Assembly: GCA_013176395.1 (NCBI GenBank)
Contig: JABMLP010000003.1
Span: 682,001-746,000, forward strand
DNA: 64,000 nt
DNA from: Venturia oleaginea
Lineage: Eukaryota > Ascomycota > Dothideomycetes > Venturiales > Venturiaceae
Direction: 5' to 3'
Part shown: piece after piece, positions 1-11,372 of the stretch
Layout: each line of letters starts with the position of its first letter
How positions within the stretch are numbered: the first letter of the stretch is position 1
Made by a program: the position numbers and the translations under genes
The notes under the pieces: model-generated
Databases searched by the model: none
What the model saw: the letters and a program-made list of their open reading frames with translations, nothing else
What the model was told of the DNA's origin: nothing

Positions 1-704
1 ACTGGTGGCTGTGAATGGTGCTGGAAGCGCTGCACGTGAGCCCGCGGCCGGAAAGCTAGAAGCCATGCCGTAGGCTAGAAAGAACGTGGCGACGGAAATG
101 AAATTTAGCCTTGCGGCATGATCTTGATTGGAGAAATGATGCCGAAATCTTGTGGCTTCGTAAACTTGGAAGAGATTCGTCGCTGTGCACTCCGCCCGCT
201 CTTGCGGACATAATGGACGAGGATTAGTCGCGCAGCAACCAAAGGGCTACCCTTGGTTCCACAATCTTGCCCGACAGGGATGTCAGATATAGTCTCCCAA
301 ACAAACGCCCACCTTCTTTCAAAATCAATACACTAGTCCTGAATTGCTTCGACAAACATAAGCCGCTTGATCCATACAATTACAAGGGGGTATCTATCTC
401 GAAGCGATGAAAGCCCATGCAGTAAACGCCATTCAATGAGTTTTGGATAATGAGAATACCTCCAGGGTGAGTGCAAAAGAAAACAGAAAACGACCAGACA
501 AGGAAACCAGGCCGAGAGATCTGACGCCACACAAACTCCTCCTCCCATGTAGATTTGTCCAAATATCCAAAGAGACCCCTTAAGAACCTGAAACCTTGAA
601 TCCGGAAGCCAGCCTATATTTTGTTGCTGTGTAATCGTGAAAGGGGCGTCGCAGTCGTGAGTGTTGTTGTCGCATGCAATGGCGAATTCGAAGTGGGATT
701 GCCG
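1..704. other. Intergenic, no gene seen
   Basis: No reading frame with family resemblance and no convincing splice pattern was found. The right part is the 3' flank of the She3-like gene on the minus strand. Short open frames on the minus strand at 333-562 overlap each other in different frames and look like chance. Confidence 0.5.
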
Positions 705-2159
705 TCATACAGCAGGCGGTCTCCGATTTTCTTGCACCGAACTTTGGGCCGGGCTCTGAGTAGGTTGTCGTGCTTCTTGTAATCGCATGGCCCAGCGCAT
801 CTCGTGTACCGTCTTCTGCATCTCCGTCTCCAATTTCTTAACGTTCTCCTCTGTAGAGCGATAAGAATGTATCAGTAAACCCATTTCTCGCACGTCTTTG
901 TTGGCTTTTTCTTGCAGGTTTCGCTCCTGATCCAGTAATACCTCGAGTTGTGTCAACTGCTTCCGATGGACAGCCTTCTCTGCATCGATCCGTTTTACGG
1001 CGGTCACCACCTCATCACGCAACAGCTGTATACGCTTCTCCAGACCAGTGTAGTCCCGTTTCAGAGTGTCGTATGCGATCTCGGAGGCTTTTTGGGCGTC
1101 GTGTGCTTCTGCGACTTCCTGCGATGCTTTTGACACGGTCTCGCCGAGCTTTCGTCCCATCTCGGCCTCCCGCTCTTCGGCTCTTTTCCGTCGAGCAGAC
1201 TCTTCTTCCAGCGTCAAGCGTAGGTCGTCGATGCGCCTTTCCTTGCGCACCAAAGCAGTTTCGTTGTGGTCGAACTGCATTTGGATTGTGCCGTTCTGCT
1301 CTTCCAAGCGGTTGACACGACCCTTGAGTAGCTGATACTGTTGCAAGGCCTCCTCTTTCGCAGCCTTCTCAGCATTGATCTCGCGCCGTAGTCGATCATT
1401 TTCACTGGTCAATCGTGCCAGGACTTGTGTGGTTTTCCCCGCCGACGATGGAGTGGGTTCTGGGGTCCCGCCATTCACGCCGTTTGTATGTTGCTGCCAC
1501 GGTGTACTCGGGGTGGGATACGCTGGTAGAGGCATGGGTGATGCTTTCTTCATGGTTGGTGAGGGTGGTGTTGAGTTTGCTAGGGCTGTGGACGCAGGTG
1601 GTGATGCTGAGTCTGGTCTGGCAGGCATGGCCTCATGTGTAGATGTTTCAATTGGCGCGTCAACAATAGCCGAATCTGGTAATCGGGTAGATTAGCATTG
1701 GATTGGCTATGGTCAACGATCTCATAGCGGGTGGGACAGTGCCCTCTGAAGCGAGACAATTGAGCAGATATTGGCCGAAATGGCAGCAGCAATAAAGTGA
1801 AATTGGGAATTTGGAAGGAGAGAAAACAAACCGTTGCGCGGGATCAGCGGAGAGTCACCAAGCAATGCAGGGGTACCGCCTGGAATTGTGGGCAGGGTAG
1901 GGGCATCCACATCTGCTTTCTCGGAGGTTGGTGTTGGACTTGGACTTGGAATCAATGGAAAGCCATCGGCGGGCGTCGAGTCCGGCGTCTTCAAGTTGCT
2001 ACGACCATCTGAAGTCGAAACATGCCGGTCAAGGAGTTTCATCCTGGAAAGCTTCTTTCGCAGCGACGAGAACCTCGAGTGGGCTTTGCTAAGCGCTGGC
2101 GCTTCCGGGTCGTCGACGTCGCGGGGCATGGGCATGGGCATGGGGCCAGGAGGAGACAT
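705..2159 (-). CDS. She3-like coiled-coil protein (SWI5-dependent HO expression protein 3 family)
   Basis: Two exons, complement(join(705..1675,1832..2159)), 432 aa; the 156-nt intron has a GTTTGT donor and ACCAG acceptor and joins in phase. The start is the ATG at 2159; an in-frame TGA lies just upstream and an out-of-frame ATG precedes it. The N-terminus is proline/methionine-rich and disordered. From about residue 165 to 400 it is a long coiled coil starting near QVLARLTSENDRLRREI and rich in heptad E/K/R/L, followed by a short disordered tail. This layout and the TSENDRLRRE motif match the She3-type proteins of filamentous fungi. Yeast She3 is an adaptor linking mRNA-binding protein to myosin V; whether the filamentous version carries mRNA is not shown by sequence. 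It could be another coiled-coil adaptor. Confidence 0.68.
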
Positions 2160-2799
2160 CGACACTCATTGCTGACAGTTGGCTTCCTTGACCGAGCGGA
2201 TGCAGACATGTCCTTTGAATGCCAGCCAACACAAGGCCTTCTCTGTGCGGGTAGCAGGTAGCAGGTACCTGGACCTTACAATCACCGAGAGACGTTTGGG
2301 GACGAGAACAAGCAGTCGAGTCTTGCCTTGCCTTGCACTCGACCGGACGCTGTGGGAAGTAGTCTTCTTTGAATGAGGTCTCATCCGACGTGGACGCATA
2401 GTGTACATGTCTCTGCGTCGCGCTTTACGACATCATGCTCACTCGACCGCTGTTCTGGTGTCTTAGGGGTAGCCAGCACCGGACCCGGACGCGCAGGACT
2501 ACAACTATTTGGGTAATATGGAATAAGACGATGATTAGTTGTCTTTCATACTCTGAAATCACCATCATGAACTTGTCCAATTCTCCATTGATTTCTGTGT
2601 CCGAGATGCTCGTGTATGGTACTGTTCGAATGTGCGTGGGTAATACTTTCAATCCGTCCCTCGGTACGATAACATTTTTGATATTCTAAGCCTATCAACG
2701 TCGCGTGATCATTGGAGAAATAGGGTCCAAGTATTAAGGATATAATACCCTAATTCGGCCGAGTAGTTCTCTAGAGAATTCGGCAAAGCGAAACCGAGA
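2160..2799. other. Intergenic between She3-like gene and retrotransposon
   Basis: This is the upstream flank of the minus-strand She3-like gene, running into the truncated 5' edge of the retrotransposon. No coding sequence could be supported. Confidence 0.45.
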
Positions 2800-5700
2800 G
2801 GAACGCGATCCAGGAGCCAATGGAGAAGAACCGAGCCACATACTGCCCTCCCGGCTACGCCCTCGCGTACGAACCCAGCCTAGAAAACAAAGTAACTAAG
2901 GTCGCGTTTCTAGTCAGCAAAGGCATCGACCCGGGGTCGTGGGAGGCCCGATTCTACGGGACAAACGTGATATCCCTGGACATTACACTCGCAGATTTCA
3001 ACCTTACGATCATCAATGTCTACAACCCTATAGCTAACACAGTCCGGCTACCCGCCTGACCAGACATCGCACGAGCTATTGCAGAGGCCAAGGAAAACTA
3101 CATCCTTCTTGGGGACATGAACGCCAAAAACGTCCGATGGGGAGGGGTCGGTACAGCTACGGACCGCCAGGGGACACACCTCTGGGAGAAAGTCGAAACA
3201 CACGAATTATATATGATGACCGCGAAAGGTAAACCTACGTGGGAGAGAGATGGGAGGTCATCCGTAATCGATCTAACCTTCGGCACCGAAACGGTTATGG
3301 ACCGTCTTCGCCTATGCCATCCTGAACCAGGCTGGACCCCCTTTGCAGACCACCACACTGTCAGAATCGTCCTCGACGTAACTGCAATATCCCCACGGGC
3401 CCCCGACAGGTACGATACATCAAAACTCGACGTCTGTAAACTTCAAGAGATGGTCACTTTGGATAAGTGGCAAGAGAAGGAGGACAAAATCCACGGCCTC
3501 CAGCAGGCGATTATGAACGTCCTTATCAAGCTATGCCCCAAGAAAGAAACAGCGACCAGAGAACGCCGGGATTGGTCCCCCCCTCGCGGCTGAGCTGCTC
3601 CGGGAGAAGAACGAAGCACGAGTACTCTTAAGGAGGAGACTCTCAGAAACGAACAAGCAGAGAGTCCGCGATACTACACAGGCCCTAACCCGAGAGCTGC
3701 GAAGGCTTAGCACCGACAACTGGAGAGCACTCCTAGACGACTTCTGCGAGAAGTCTACAGAAGCACACAACAAAGGGCTGTGGACGATGAGCAAATGGAG
3801 CCGACGAGGCCCGGTACAGCTCCCACAGATGCCAAACCTCGTGGATCCTTCAACAGGAACCAAGAGTAAGAACAAGGAGGAAATCTCCCGAATCCTAGCG
3901 ACAAAGTTCTTTCCAGGAGACCAAGATGCAGACCTCAGCGATACCCTAGAGACGCCGGGAGCGGCCCGCCCATGGGCAACAAAGACAGACAACGAGAAGA
4001 TACCTAACATCACAGAGGAGCTCATCGAGGGAATTCTCCGGGATCTACCAAACAACAAGGCCCCTGGCCCGGATCTGATTACTAACGAAGTCCTGAAGAT
4101 GCTCGCGCCCTGTATTAAGAAACCTTTAGCCGAAGCGGTACAAACAAGCCTTACCGATGGAGTCATCACCCCAACCCTCAAGGAGTCGATTACCTGCATA
4201 CTCAAGAAAGAAGGCAAAGGCGACTATACTTCGCCAGGGTCGTACCGGCCTATCGCCCTCGAAAATACGCTCGGGAAAGTCCTTGAAACGATCGTTGCTA
4301 GAGAGCTCACTAATGTCGCCGAAAGCTCGAAGCTACCCTGGAATCAATTCGGAGGGCGCCGTAAGAGGTCTACCCTCTCAGCGATATCGTTCCTCCGGAA
4401 TATCATCGAAACAGCTTGGAAGACGAAAGACCACAAAGTAGTATCGATACTAGCCCTAGACCTCACAGCAGCCTTTGGTAATGTGTCTCTGAAAAGACTG
4501 CTCCATATCCTCTGGCGCAAAGGGGTAGCGCCGTGGATTATCCGATTCGTGGAAAGCTTCCTCACAGAACGAAAGACCAAGATCTCCTTCACGGGATATA
4601 AGAGCGAGTGGTACCGGGCTCGTACCGGCATCCCCCAGGGCTCCCCTCTCTCCCCTATCCTCTTCCTGTTCTTCGTCTCCGAGCTCCTCGAAGAATTCCT
4701 TACCCCTCAAGATAATCACAATCGGCTTTGGGTTCGTTGACGATACAAACCTCGTAGCCTGGGGTCCCTCGGCAGCGGACAACTGCAGACGACTAGCCGA
4801 GGCCCACGAGAAGTGCCTCCTATGGACTAGGAGGCACGGCACAGCATTCAATCCTACAAAGTACCAGCTTATGAATTTCCAGCAGCCAGGCAGCCCCGAG
4901 GCTATGAGGTCTGCTATCAACATCAATGGAGTCTCTACCAAACCAGAGAGTAAGGAGCTCAGACTGCTCGGCGTGTGGTTTGATCCACAGCTCAAATGGG
5001 ATGCGCAAATAACGAAAGCAGAGGCTAAGGGAAGAGCAGCGGTGGCAGCGATGGGCCGGATAGTTGGAGCCAACTGGGGACCAAGCTTCCGAAAGAGCCG
5101 AATGGTCTATACCGCGGTTGTGCGGCCGACTATGCTATATGGCATCCAGGTCTGGGGGTCAAACGACATCCAGGGAGGACGAATTATGAGAGCGCCGCTA
5201 ATGGAACGGATAGAGAAAGTTCAAAGACAGTGCCTCCGAATGGCTACAGGAGCCTACAAGAGGACACCTCTCGCAGCGATGGAAAGAGAGCTCTGCCTCC
5301 AGCCAATACCCCTGTATATAGAACAGCTTATCCTGGAGAGGACCGGCTCGGTAGAGAAGGACCCAGTAGAAGCAGAGATGAAAGCTGCTCTCAACAAAAT
5401 GTGGATAGGAATCATGATGGAGGAAAGACCCCGCCGGCCGGCCGGCAGCCGAGGGAGGCCGCCTACGGCCAGATGTAAGCCAGATACGTCTACGGAGAAG
5501 CGGGCGAAGAGATACGCCCAGAGGAAGGAGGAAGCCAATGACCTCCCGGAGTACACAGCACCCGAAGGAGAGAACCTCGGGGATATCAATACTGACGGGT
5601 GGCGCCGGAGGCGGATTACTACTGTACGGAACAACCCTGACAACCCCTACCCGAGGAGGAGGATCACAACGCAAGAAATTGGACCGTACAATGAGATACG

Positions 5701-6660
5701 CAGCACTACTGGCCCCCGACGGCTTCGAGGCGACCCCGCACCGGGAGACCCGGGGCACGCAATCTGAGTAAGGAACTCGAGGAAAGGAGGAAACATCCAT
5801 AAGTGAGTTCTACCCAGCAAAATCTCGAAGCTGATGGAAGAGATCTGGCGTACAAAATGGGAAGCACTGGGCCGGAACCGGAGGGCGAAGACTTGGAACG
5901 AGCCATGGGAGAAGTCCCCAATTGAGCTATACGACGGCCTTACGAAGGTAGAAGCACATACAACGTTCCTACTCCGAGTCGAAGTGCTAGGACTCCGGTC
6001 CTGGCTCGCATCGATACATGTCCCAGGGATTACCCCCGAATGCGAATGTGGATGGCAGCAAGAGACGGTAGAACACATCCTTACGTACTGTACTAGATTC
6101 AATAGGAGAGGCCTATTCAGCGCCAGGGGAGGCTCTCGAGGGGTGAAGAGGCTACTAGAAACGAGGGAAGGATGCAAGGCCGCGTCCCAGTGGTTTTTGA
6201 AGAATTCGGTACTCCCATACCTTGCTAGAGCAAACGCAGCAGTTACAGAGAACCGGTCGGGCTTCGGAACGGCGCCGGAGCTGGAAGGCACTGGCCTATA
6301 ACAATAGGTCTTACCTCGATAGGAGGAGGAAGAGGGCGGAAGTGATGCCCCCCAGGGTCCCAAGATCCTTGCCTCGAGGAAATACCACGGACCGGGAGCG
6401 GACTACGCCCGGACTTGGATGGCAATGGACTGAAATGGATACCAGGGAGCTAGGAGAAGCTGCTTAGGCAGTGTTGACCCGGAAACGCTTCGATATATAC
6501 GAATAGGAAGGTAGAGCTCGCGGATATGCCGCGGGCCGCAGCCGGGGTAGCAAACGAACGGTTTTTGTCCCCGAAAAGAGGGGTTTTTCTTTGTAGATAG
6601 AGGATGTTGGCACAGGCTTAACCTAGCCCTACATACAACAATAAATCCTGATTGTTTCTA
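2800..6660 (+). mobile_element. Non-LTR (LINE) retrotransposon, 5'-truncated and inactive
   Basis: About 3.9 kb holding, in order, an APE-type endonuclease, a reverse transcriptase and a C-terminal zinc-knuckle region, all on the plus strand. The left edge falls inside the endonuclease: the first recognisable motif is AIQEP, which is normally preceded by the domain's first strand. This is the expected result of incomplete reverse transcription. The right edge is soft, near the AATAAATCCTG stretch around 6645-6660; no clear target-site duplication was seen. Base composition is more GC-rich than the AT-rich flank at 6720-6780. No RNase H signature was recognised between the RT and the zinc knuckle. 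The clade (Tad1/I-like) is a guess. Confidence 0.85.
2820..6301 (+). pseudogene. Retrotransposon ORF2: endonuclease / reverse transcriptase, broken
   Basis: The endonuclease frame (2802-3588) has the NVYNP and GDMNAKN motifs, catalytic-type SDH equivalent ADHH, and an in-frame TGA at 3057-3059. A frame change follows at a seven-C run (3577-3583). The next frame (from 3589 to 4740) carries RT blocks NNKAPGPD, SYRPIALEN, LDLTAAFGNV and GIPQGSPLSPILF. A second frame change occurs between about 4690 and 4733, just before the active-site box FVDDTNL (the YxDD equivalent) at 4733. That frame continues to TGA at 5765-5767, with a second TGA at 5804-5806. It reopens in the same frame at 5834-6301 with CECGWQQETVEHILTYC, a C-terminal Cys/His knuckle. 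There are at least two frameshifts and three stops, so it is not functional as it stands. Confidence 0.85.
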
Positions 6661-8143
6661 TTCTTGTTCTTTCGCGCAGTAGACGAGACTTCAAAGAGTT
6701 ATTGATAAATTTCAAGTGCGTACTATTATTATTTCTATTATTCCAATCACTAATATAGTATTATAGGGGCTAATTCGCCACTCAGTTCTTGCGCAACTAC
6801 GGGAGCAAGATCAGGCGATATCTGCCATCGATATCTGCCAACGTGATCCCATTGCTTCTGCGCTACTTGTACCGATACTTGGACATCGAATTAGTTTCCG
6901 AATAGACAACATCTGTAGCCTAGATACGTCCCAATGTAGCGAAGCTTTTCGATGTGCTTTTCCGCCTGTGTTTTAAAATCATCCACGGTTGAAAGTTGCA
7001 TGAGTTTGATGCACTGAGTGTCCTTTGCTGGAGATGACTTACACTGCCGTTGCCGGTTTCAGAACGAGCCAAACACAAGCCAACAAGAACTAGGAAGAGA
7101 AGCATCCTTCGCTCCGAAAAGTGTTTTTTGATACTGTTGTACTTGCAGAGGTCCACGGCCTTCACGAAGGCGCTTTTGTTCTTTGAGACCAGCATCAAGG
7201 AGGTAGACGGCTGTAGACCACGGTAAGTGAATCGTCGTTTGAACACGGCAAGCAGCAGGGCTACCTGATCCTGTTCTATAGACCCTAGCCTCTTCCAACG
7301 AGATTGTTGGGCATGTCAAGTTGAGATATAGCTTCCTGCCATCCCGTTGGCGGCAATGGTCCGTTCTTCGAGGTCGCAGAAGCGAAACCAAAAGAATATG
7401 TCGTGTAACAACCTCTATTCTAGAGCTCTTGGAGGGTGATGAAGTGACAATCTAAAGCAAACGTAAGCTCAAAGCACATTACCCCTGTTCCAAAAGCCCT
7501 TCCAGGCTGGCTATTCTAGTTGACCAATAGCATTGCGTTCTCAACTCAAGCTATCCTCGCTCTCGCCATGGCAGTTTCGGTCAACAGCATCCACGTACTC
7601 GTCGTCGTCGTGCCATGATATCAATTCGGGGTGGGAAAATGAGCGGCTGTTAGGTCTGGAGTCCTTTTTGAAAGGTACAGTTCAATTTTCACTCATATGA
7701 TTGAGGCACAATCGGGGCGACCTTCGACTGGAACTTTGACGTCTGTTTCCATTGGACGTAGGGATATCCTATCTCGGGAACGAGCATGCTGGAGCACAAT
7801 TGATCCTTGGTGTCGATTTCGTCTTTGTTCTGCTCGTTTGATGAGTATTAGATAGAAAATGAAATGTCTTAGTCGTCGAAAACTAAAGTCATTCAAAGTC
7901 ACGTGGTTCACCATCGCAGGACCGTTTTGATGCCGCAATCTCCCTTTTCTTCAATCAACTACGTAGTAAAAGCTCGTCTGATCCCGCTGCGAAGTTATAT
8001 TTAATGGTCCCCAATTTGTCTACCATTTCTGCAAAATGTAGCCGGGTAACTCTACGCACGAGCGCGTTCCGAAATGCTGGGAATCAATCAATATCCCGAG
8101 GCACTTTGAACCAATAAACACATCCAGCTTCATCCCCGAACAG
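6661..8143. other. Intergenic, AT-rich, no supportable gene
   Basis: Contains an AT-rich patch at about 6715-6770 next to the retrotransposon end. Overlapping minus-strand frames at 6920-7391 and 7693-7938 have no recognisable domain or coherent splicing. Confidence 0.45.
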
Positions 8144-8542
8144 TCATCTCTGCCTACATATTACACTGCCCTGCAGATATCGTGCATACAATGCCTCTGC
8201 CGCCGTGCCGTTGCTAATTCTCTTCCATCTGCTAAACAGCTCTCGCAAATATCTAGCGTTCAGTTGCGCAGTGAAGTAGATAGATTTCTGGCACGTCCAA
8301 AACTCGATATTCCTAGAATCATCCATATCAATCTCGGATCGCGAGGTCCTGAACGAAAAGGTTATCTTTGAAGACCCTTGATTCTTGAGGGGGATCTTCT
8401 CGAGGATCTTCCACATCCCATGGGCCGTTTCCTCCGTATCATCAAAATTGCTCACAGTAGTATTGCATCTGCAGCTGCGACACTGCATGTTATCAGGTAG
8501 CACTTCGCTTACAAGTACCCATAAGAGGCCCGGTTCCGCCAT
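8144..8542 (-). CDS. Possible hypothetical protein, 132 aa
   Basis: A single ATG-started frame on the minus strand. It contains a cysteine-rich start (CRSCRC) and no domain I recognise. It lies 137 bp upstream of, and divergent from, the MFS permease start, so it may only overlap that promoter. Either a small orphan gene or a chance frame; the evidence is weak. Confidence 0.22.
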   Translation of the reverse strand: MAEPGLLWVLVSEVLPDNMQCRSCRCNTTVSNFDDTEETAHGMWKILEKIPLKNQGSSKITFSFRTSRSEIDMDDSRNIEFWTCQKSIYFTAQLNARYLRELFSRWKRISNGTAAEALYARYLQGSVICRQR

Positions 8543-8678
8543 GAGTAGGTTCTGCCTTTCGCTCCCCTCATTGACTTCAATTCCTATCTCTACCGCTACT
8601 CGTCATCGATTCTCAGGCTTATCTTGACGACTACCTACAGCTTCTCCATCTAAAGAATCCTCAGAAACGACGCCATTG

Positions 8679-10624
8679 ATGGCCAACTCGGTCGACCACG
8701 CAGGTGCTTCTGCACCGTCAATTTCCAAGGATGCGAATATTTTGGAGGACGAGCTCAGCGAGGAGACTCGAGATAGTTCACTCGCATCGCTCTCGCCTGC
8801 CGAATTAGCCGAACAGAACAGATTACGCCTCAAAGTGGATATCCGATTGTGCTCCATCGCTGGGCTTCTCTGCTCTCTGAGACTACTCGATTCGGGGGTC
8901 ATCTCAAATGCGGGTGTTACCTCCATGCTTAAGGATTTGCATTTGGATGTGGGGAACAGATACTCGGTAGCCATTTTTATACTCACCATTGCCAGCATTG
9001 CTTTCCAGCTACCATCAACAATCGCTGTGAGGACGTTTGGCCCTCGGATATGGTTTTCGTTGAGCACCTTCTCCTTTGGCATTATTACGCTTTGCACGGC
9101 GTTTGTCAGGGATTGGAAGCAAATGATTGGCCTCCGCATCCTCTTGGGTATCGCCATGTCCGGAATTTATCCGGGATTGACATACCTAATTAGCACTTGG
9201 TATACCCGTAAAGAGCAACAACTGAGGTTTGCGCTGCTGCAAAGTGGTGAAGTTATCGTTCTGGCAACAGGTGGTTTCGTCAATTTTGGTCTCAATCACC
9301 TCGGCGGGAGCTTGAAAGGATGGCAGTGGATGTTCCTTGTCCAGGGATTGATCTCAGCAGTACTGGGAATCGTTACATACTGGGTAAGCTACCATTACAC
9401 CATTCCATCACTGGGGTTCAGGTGATTCTGTTTCCTTTCCAGCTCTGAATATCGAGCATGCTTCTCATCTGAAGTACTTCAATTCGAGATTAATATCGAT
9501 AAATTTCTGGCAAAGATCAAGACTCAGATTGGCAGATATTTGTTAATGTTGATTCAAAGTTGAAAGAGTTGAAGACAAAAGCTAGTTCTGCAGGGTGTAA
9601 TCAACAGATTTACATGAGTATTCCAGTTCTGAGGTACTATGGATTACTGATCTGTATTCTTCTGTAGTGGATGGTTGACTTCCCCGAGAACTCACATAGA
9701 AGCTTCTGGTTCCTCGATGAACGAGAGAGCGAGATCATGGCGCATAGGATTCAACAAGATCGAGGGGATGTCACGGCAGACGAATTTTCATGGTCCAAAG
9801 TCCTCGTCCACGCTTCCGACGGCAAGGTCTGGGGCTTCGCAGTGATGTATTTTCTGCAGAACATGGTATCGACATCGATGTCCTACTTCTTACCCACGAT
9901 CTTACACGACGGGCTTGGTTTCAGCAGAGACAAGTCCATATTGCTAAATGCGCCTGTGTACTACTGGGCTGTCGTTCCGGTCTTGTTGTCCTCCTTTGTT
10001 GGTGACAAGTACTCTGTACGAGGGCCTGTCATTGTTTTCAATTCTCTTACACTGATCGTTGGATTCTGCATGATTGGCTTCGTGGGTCAATCTACAATTC
10101 GTTACATTGGCACTTTTCTCACAACTGGAGCCTACATTGCAAATTGGGCTGCTGTAAATGCGTACATGTCCACCAATATCACTGGGTGGGTGCTGCCCAG
10201 AAGAGTGCGGCTATATTCTTAAGCTGACATACCGCAGACAATGGAAGCGAGTCTTTACAGCAGCAGTGACTACCAGCTTCAACGGAGCAGGCGGCATAGC
10301 AGGCTCATATATCGTGAGGCGCAACGAAGCACCGAAGTATCGAACAGCTGTTTGGGCCTCAATCGGGTATGTTTTCCACCAAATGAACAAACATCCTTTG
10401 CCAAACTTGGGGTTGTTCCAAATTAGGTGCTTAGCTAATATCGTCCAGGTCACACATTGTTATGATTGCCTGCGTACTCGCATTCTCGGGATACTTCTTC
10501 TTTGCCAATAAACGTCAACGTTCCGGGAAGACGGTAATTGAAGAAACGGTAAGGAAATCGTTTCAAGATCAGACAAACATCGAATCTAACGTGATAACAG
10601 GTTGGTTTCCGACATGCATATTAA
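8679..10624 (+). CDS. MFS transporter, anion:cation symporter (allantoate permease/Dal5-like) family
   Basis: Five exons: 8679..9383, 9668..10185, 10238..10366, 10449..10548, 10601..10624; 491 aa. All joins keep frame, and the tiny last exon gives the short VGFRHAY end typical of this family. The start is the first ATG, after which a soluble N-terminal stretch of about 50 residues precedes the first membrane helix. About 12 hydrophobic segments are seen; landmarks are RLLDSGVISNAGVTSM, GIAMSGIYPGLTYLISTWYT and the cytoplasmic loop DFPENSHRSFWFLDERE between the two halves. The family moves organic anions such as allantoate, nicotinate, pantothenate or biotin precursors with protons across the plasma membrane; the substrate cannot be read here. 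Intron 1 is 284 nt while the other three are 52-82 nt. Confidence 0.85.
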
Positions 10625-11372
10625 GGATCGACTCTGGGAATTGGATTGGAAAAGAAGGATATAAACGCTACACATCGGTAGTGGCAGTGAAATGAACGTG
10701 TATCCAATCCGACTGTTGTGCCAATGTGTTGTAACTACAGCTCTCGTTGGCTTTGAATGTGTTCCAGTGACAGGATATTTTAAGATGTTCCTGCAAGAAA
10801 GATGAAACCTAGTCCAGCCACACTCTGTGATTCGTCCACGAGCTCTTGGGTCTTGCGGATTGCGTAGGCAGTGCTACACCACATCAGTCTCGCTCTCAAA
10901 GTCACCAGCCGAACTTACCTGGCCCAAACCTTGACATCTTCAATCCCTCTTCATCCCATTCATATCCAAGTGAAAGTCCGACTTGAGCATCATCTACAGG
11001 TTAAGCCCAGCGTGGCAAAGGCGTGTGCTTCACTACTGAACGCGCACCTACCATCACTATCATCCACGAACAACGGCCAGCCCGGCTCCCACACGCTTCT
11101 CTATAGTCGACGAGACAACTCTTTGTCGTGCAGACGAGTCTGACCAAGTTGCAATCCGCATCCAGCATTTCCCCGCCCACCGAACAGCACCGTGGCCCAT
11201 CCCCTGGGCACAGCTCCGACAAGGCCTCCTCCGCCTAATTTCCGAGCCAAAAGCAGAAACATAGCGCTGCCCAAGTAAACTCCAACGTTCAGCGTTCAAA
11301 CGCGCATATCGAGTCGTCTCCTAGGCATTTCCTCCTACCGCATCACATCTTTATGCTGGATTGTACGTCACA
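10625..11372. other. Intergenic: MFS terminator side and SLA1 promoter/leader
   Basis: C/A-rich leader before SLA1 (11040-11370). The open frames on either strand here have no homology features. Confidence 0.4.

Noticed and set aside
1834..2175. Plus-strand frame opposite the She3-like first exon
   Set aside because: Low-complexity mirror of a P/M-rich coding exon; no splice or domain support.
3577..3583. Programmed frameshifting in the retrotransposon
   Set aside because: Other stops and a second frame change show the copy is decayed, so recoding is not needed to explain it.
3531..4217. Long minus-strand frame opposite the retrotransposon RT
   Set aside because: Shadow of the RT frame; no domain features and the plus strand has clear RT motifs.
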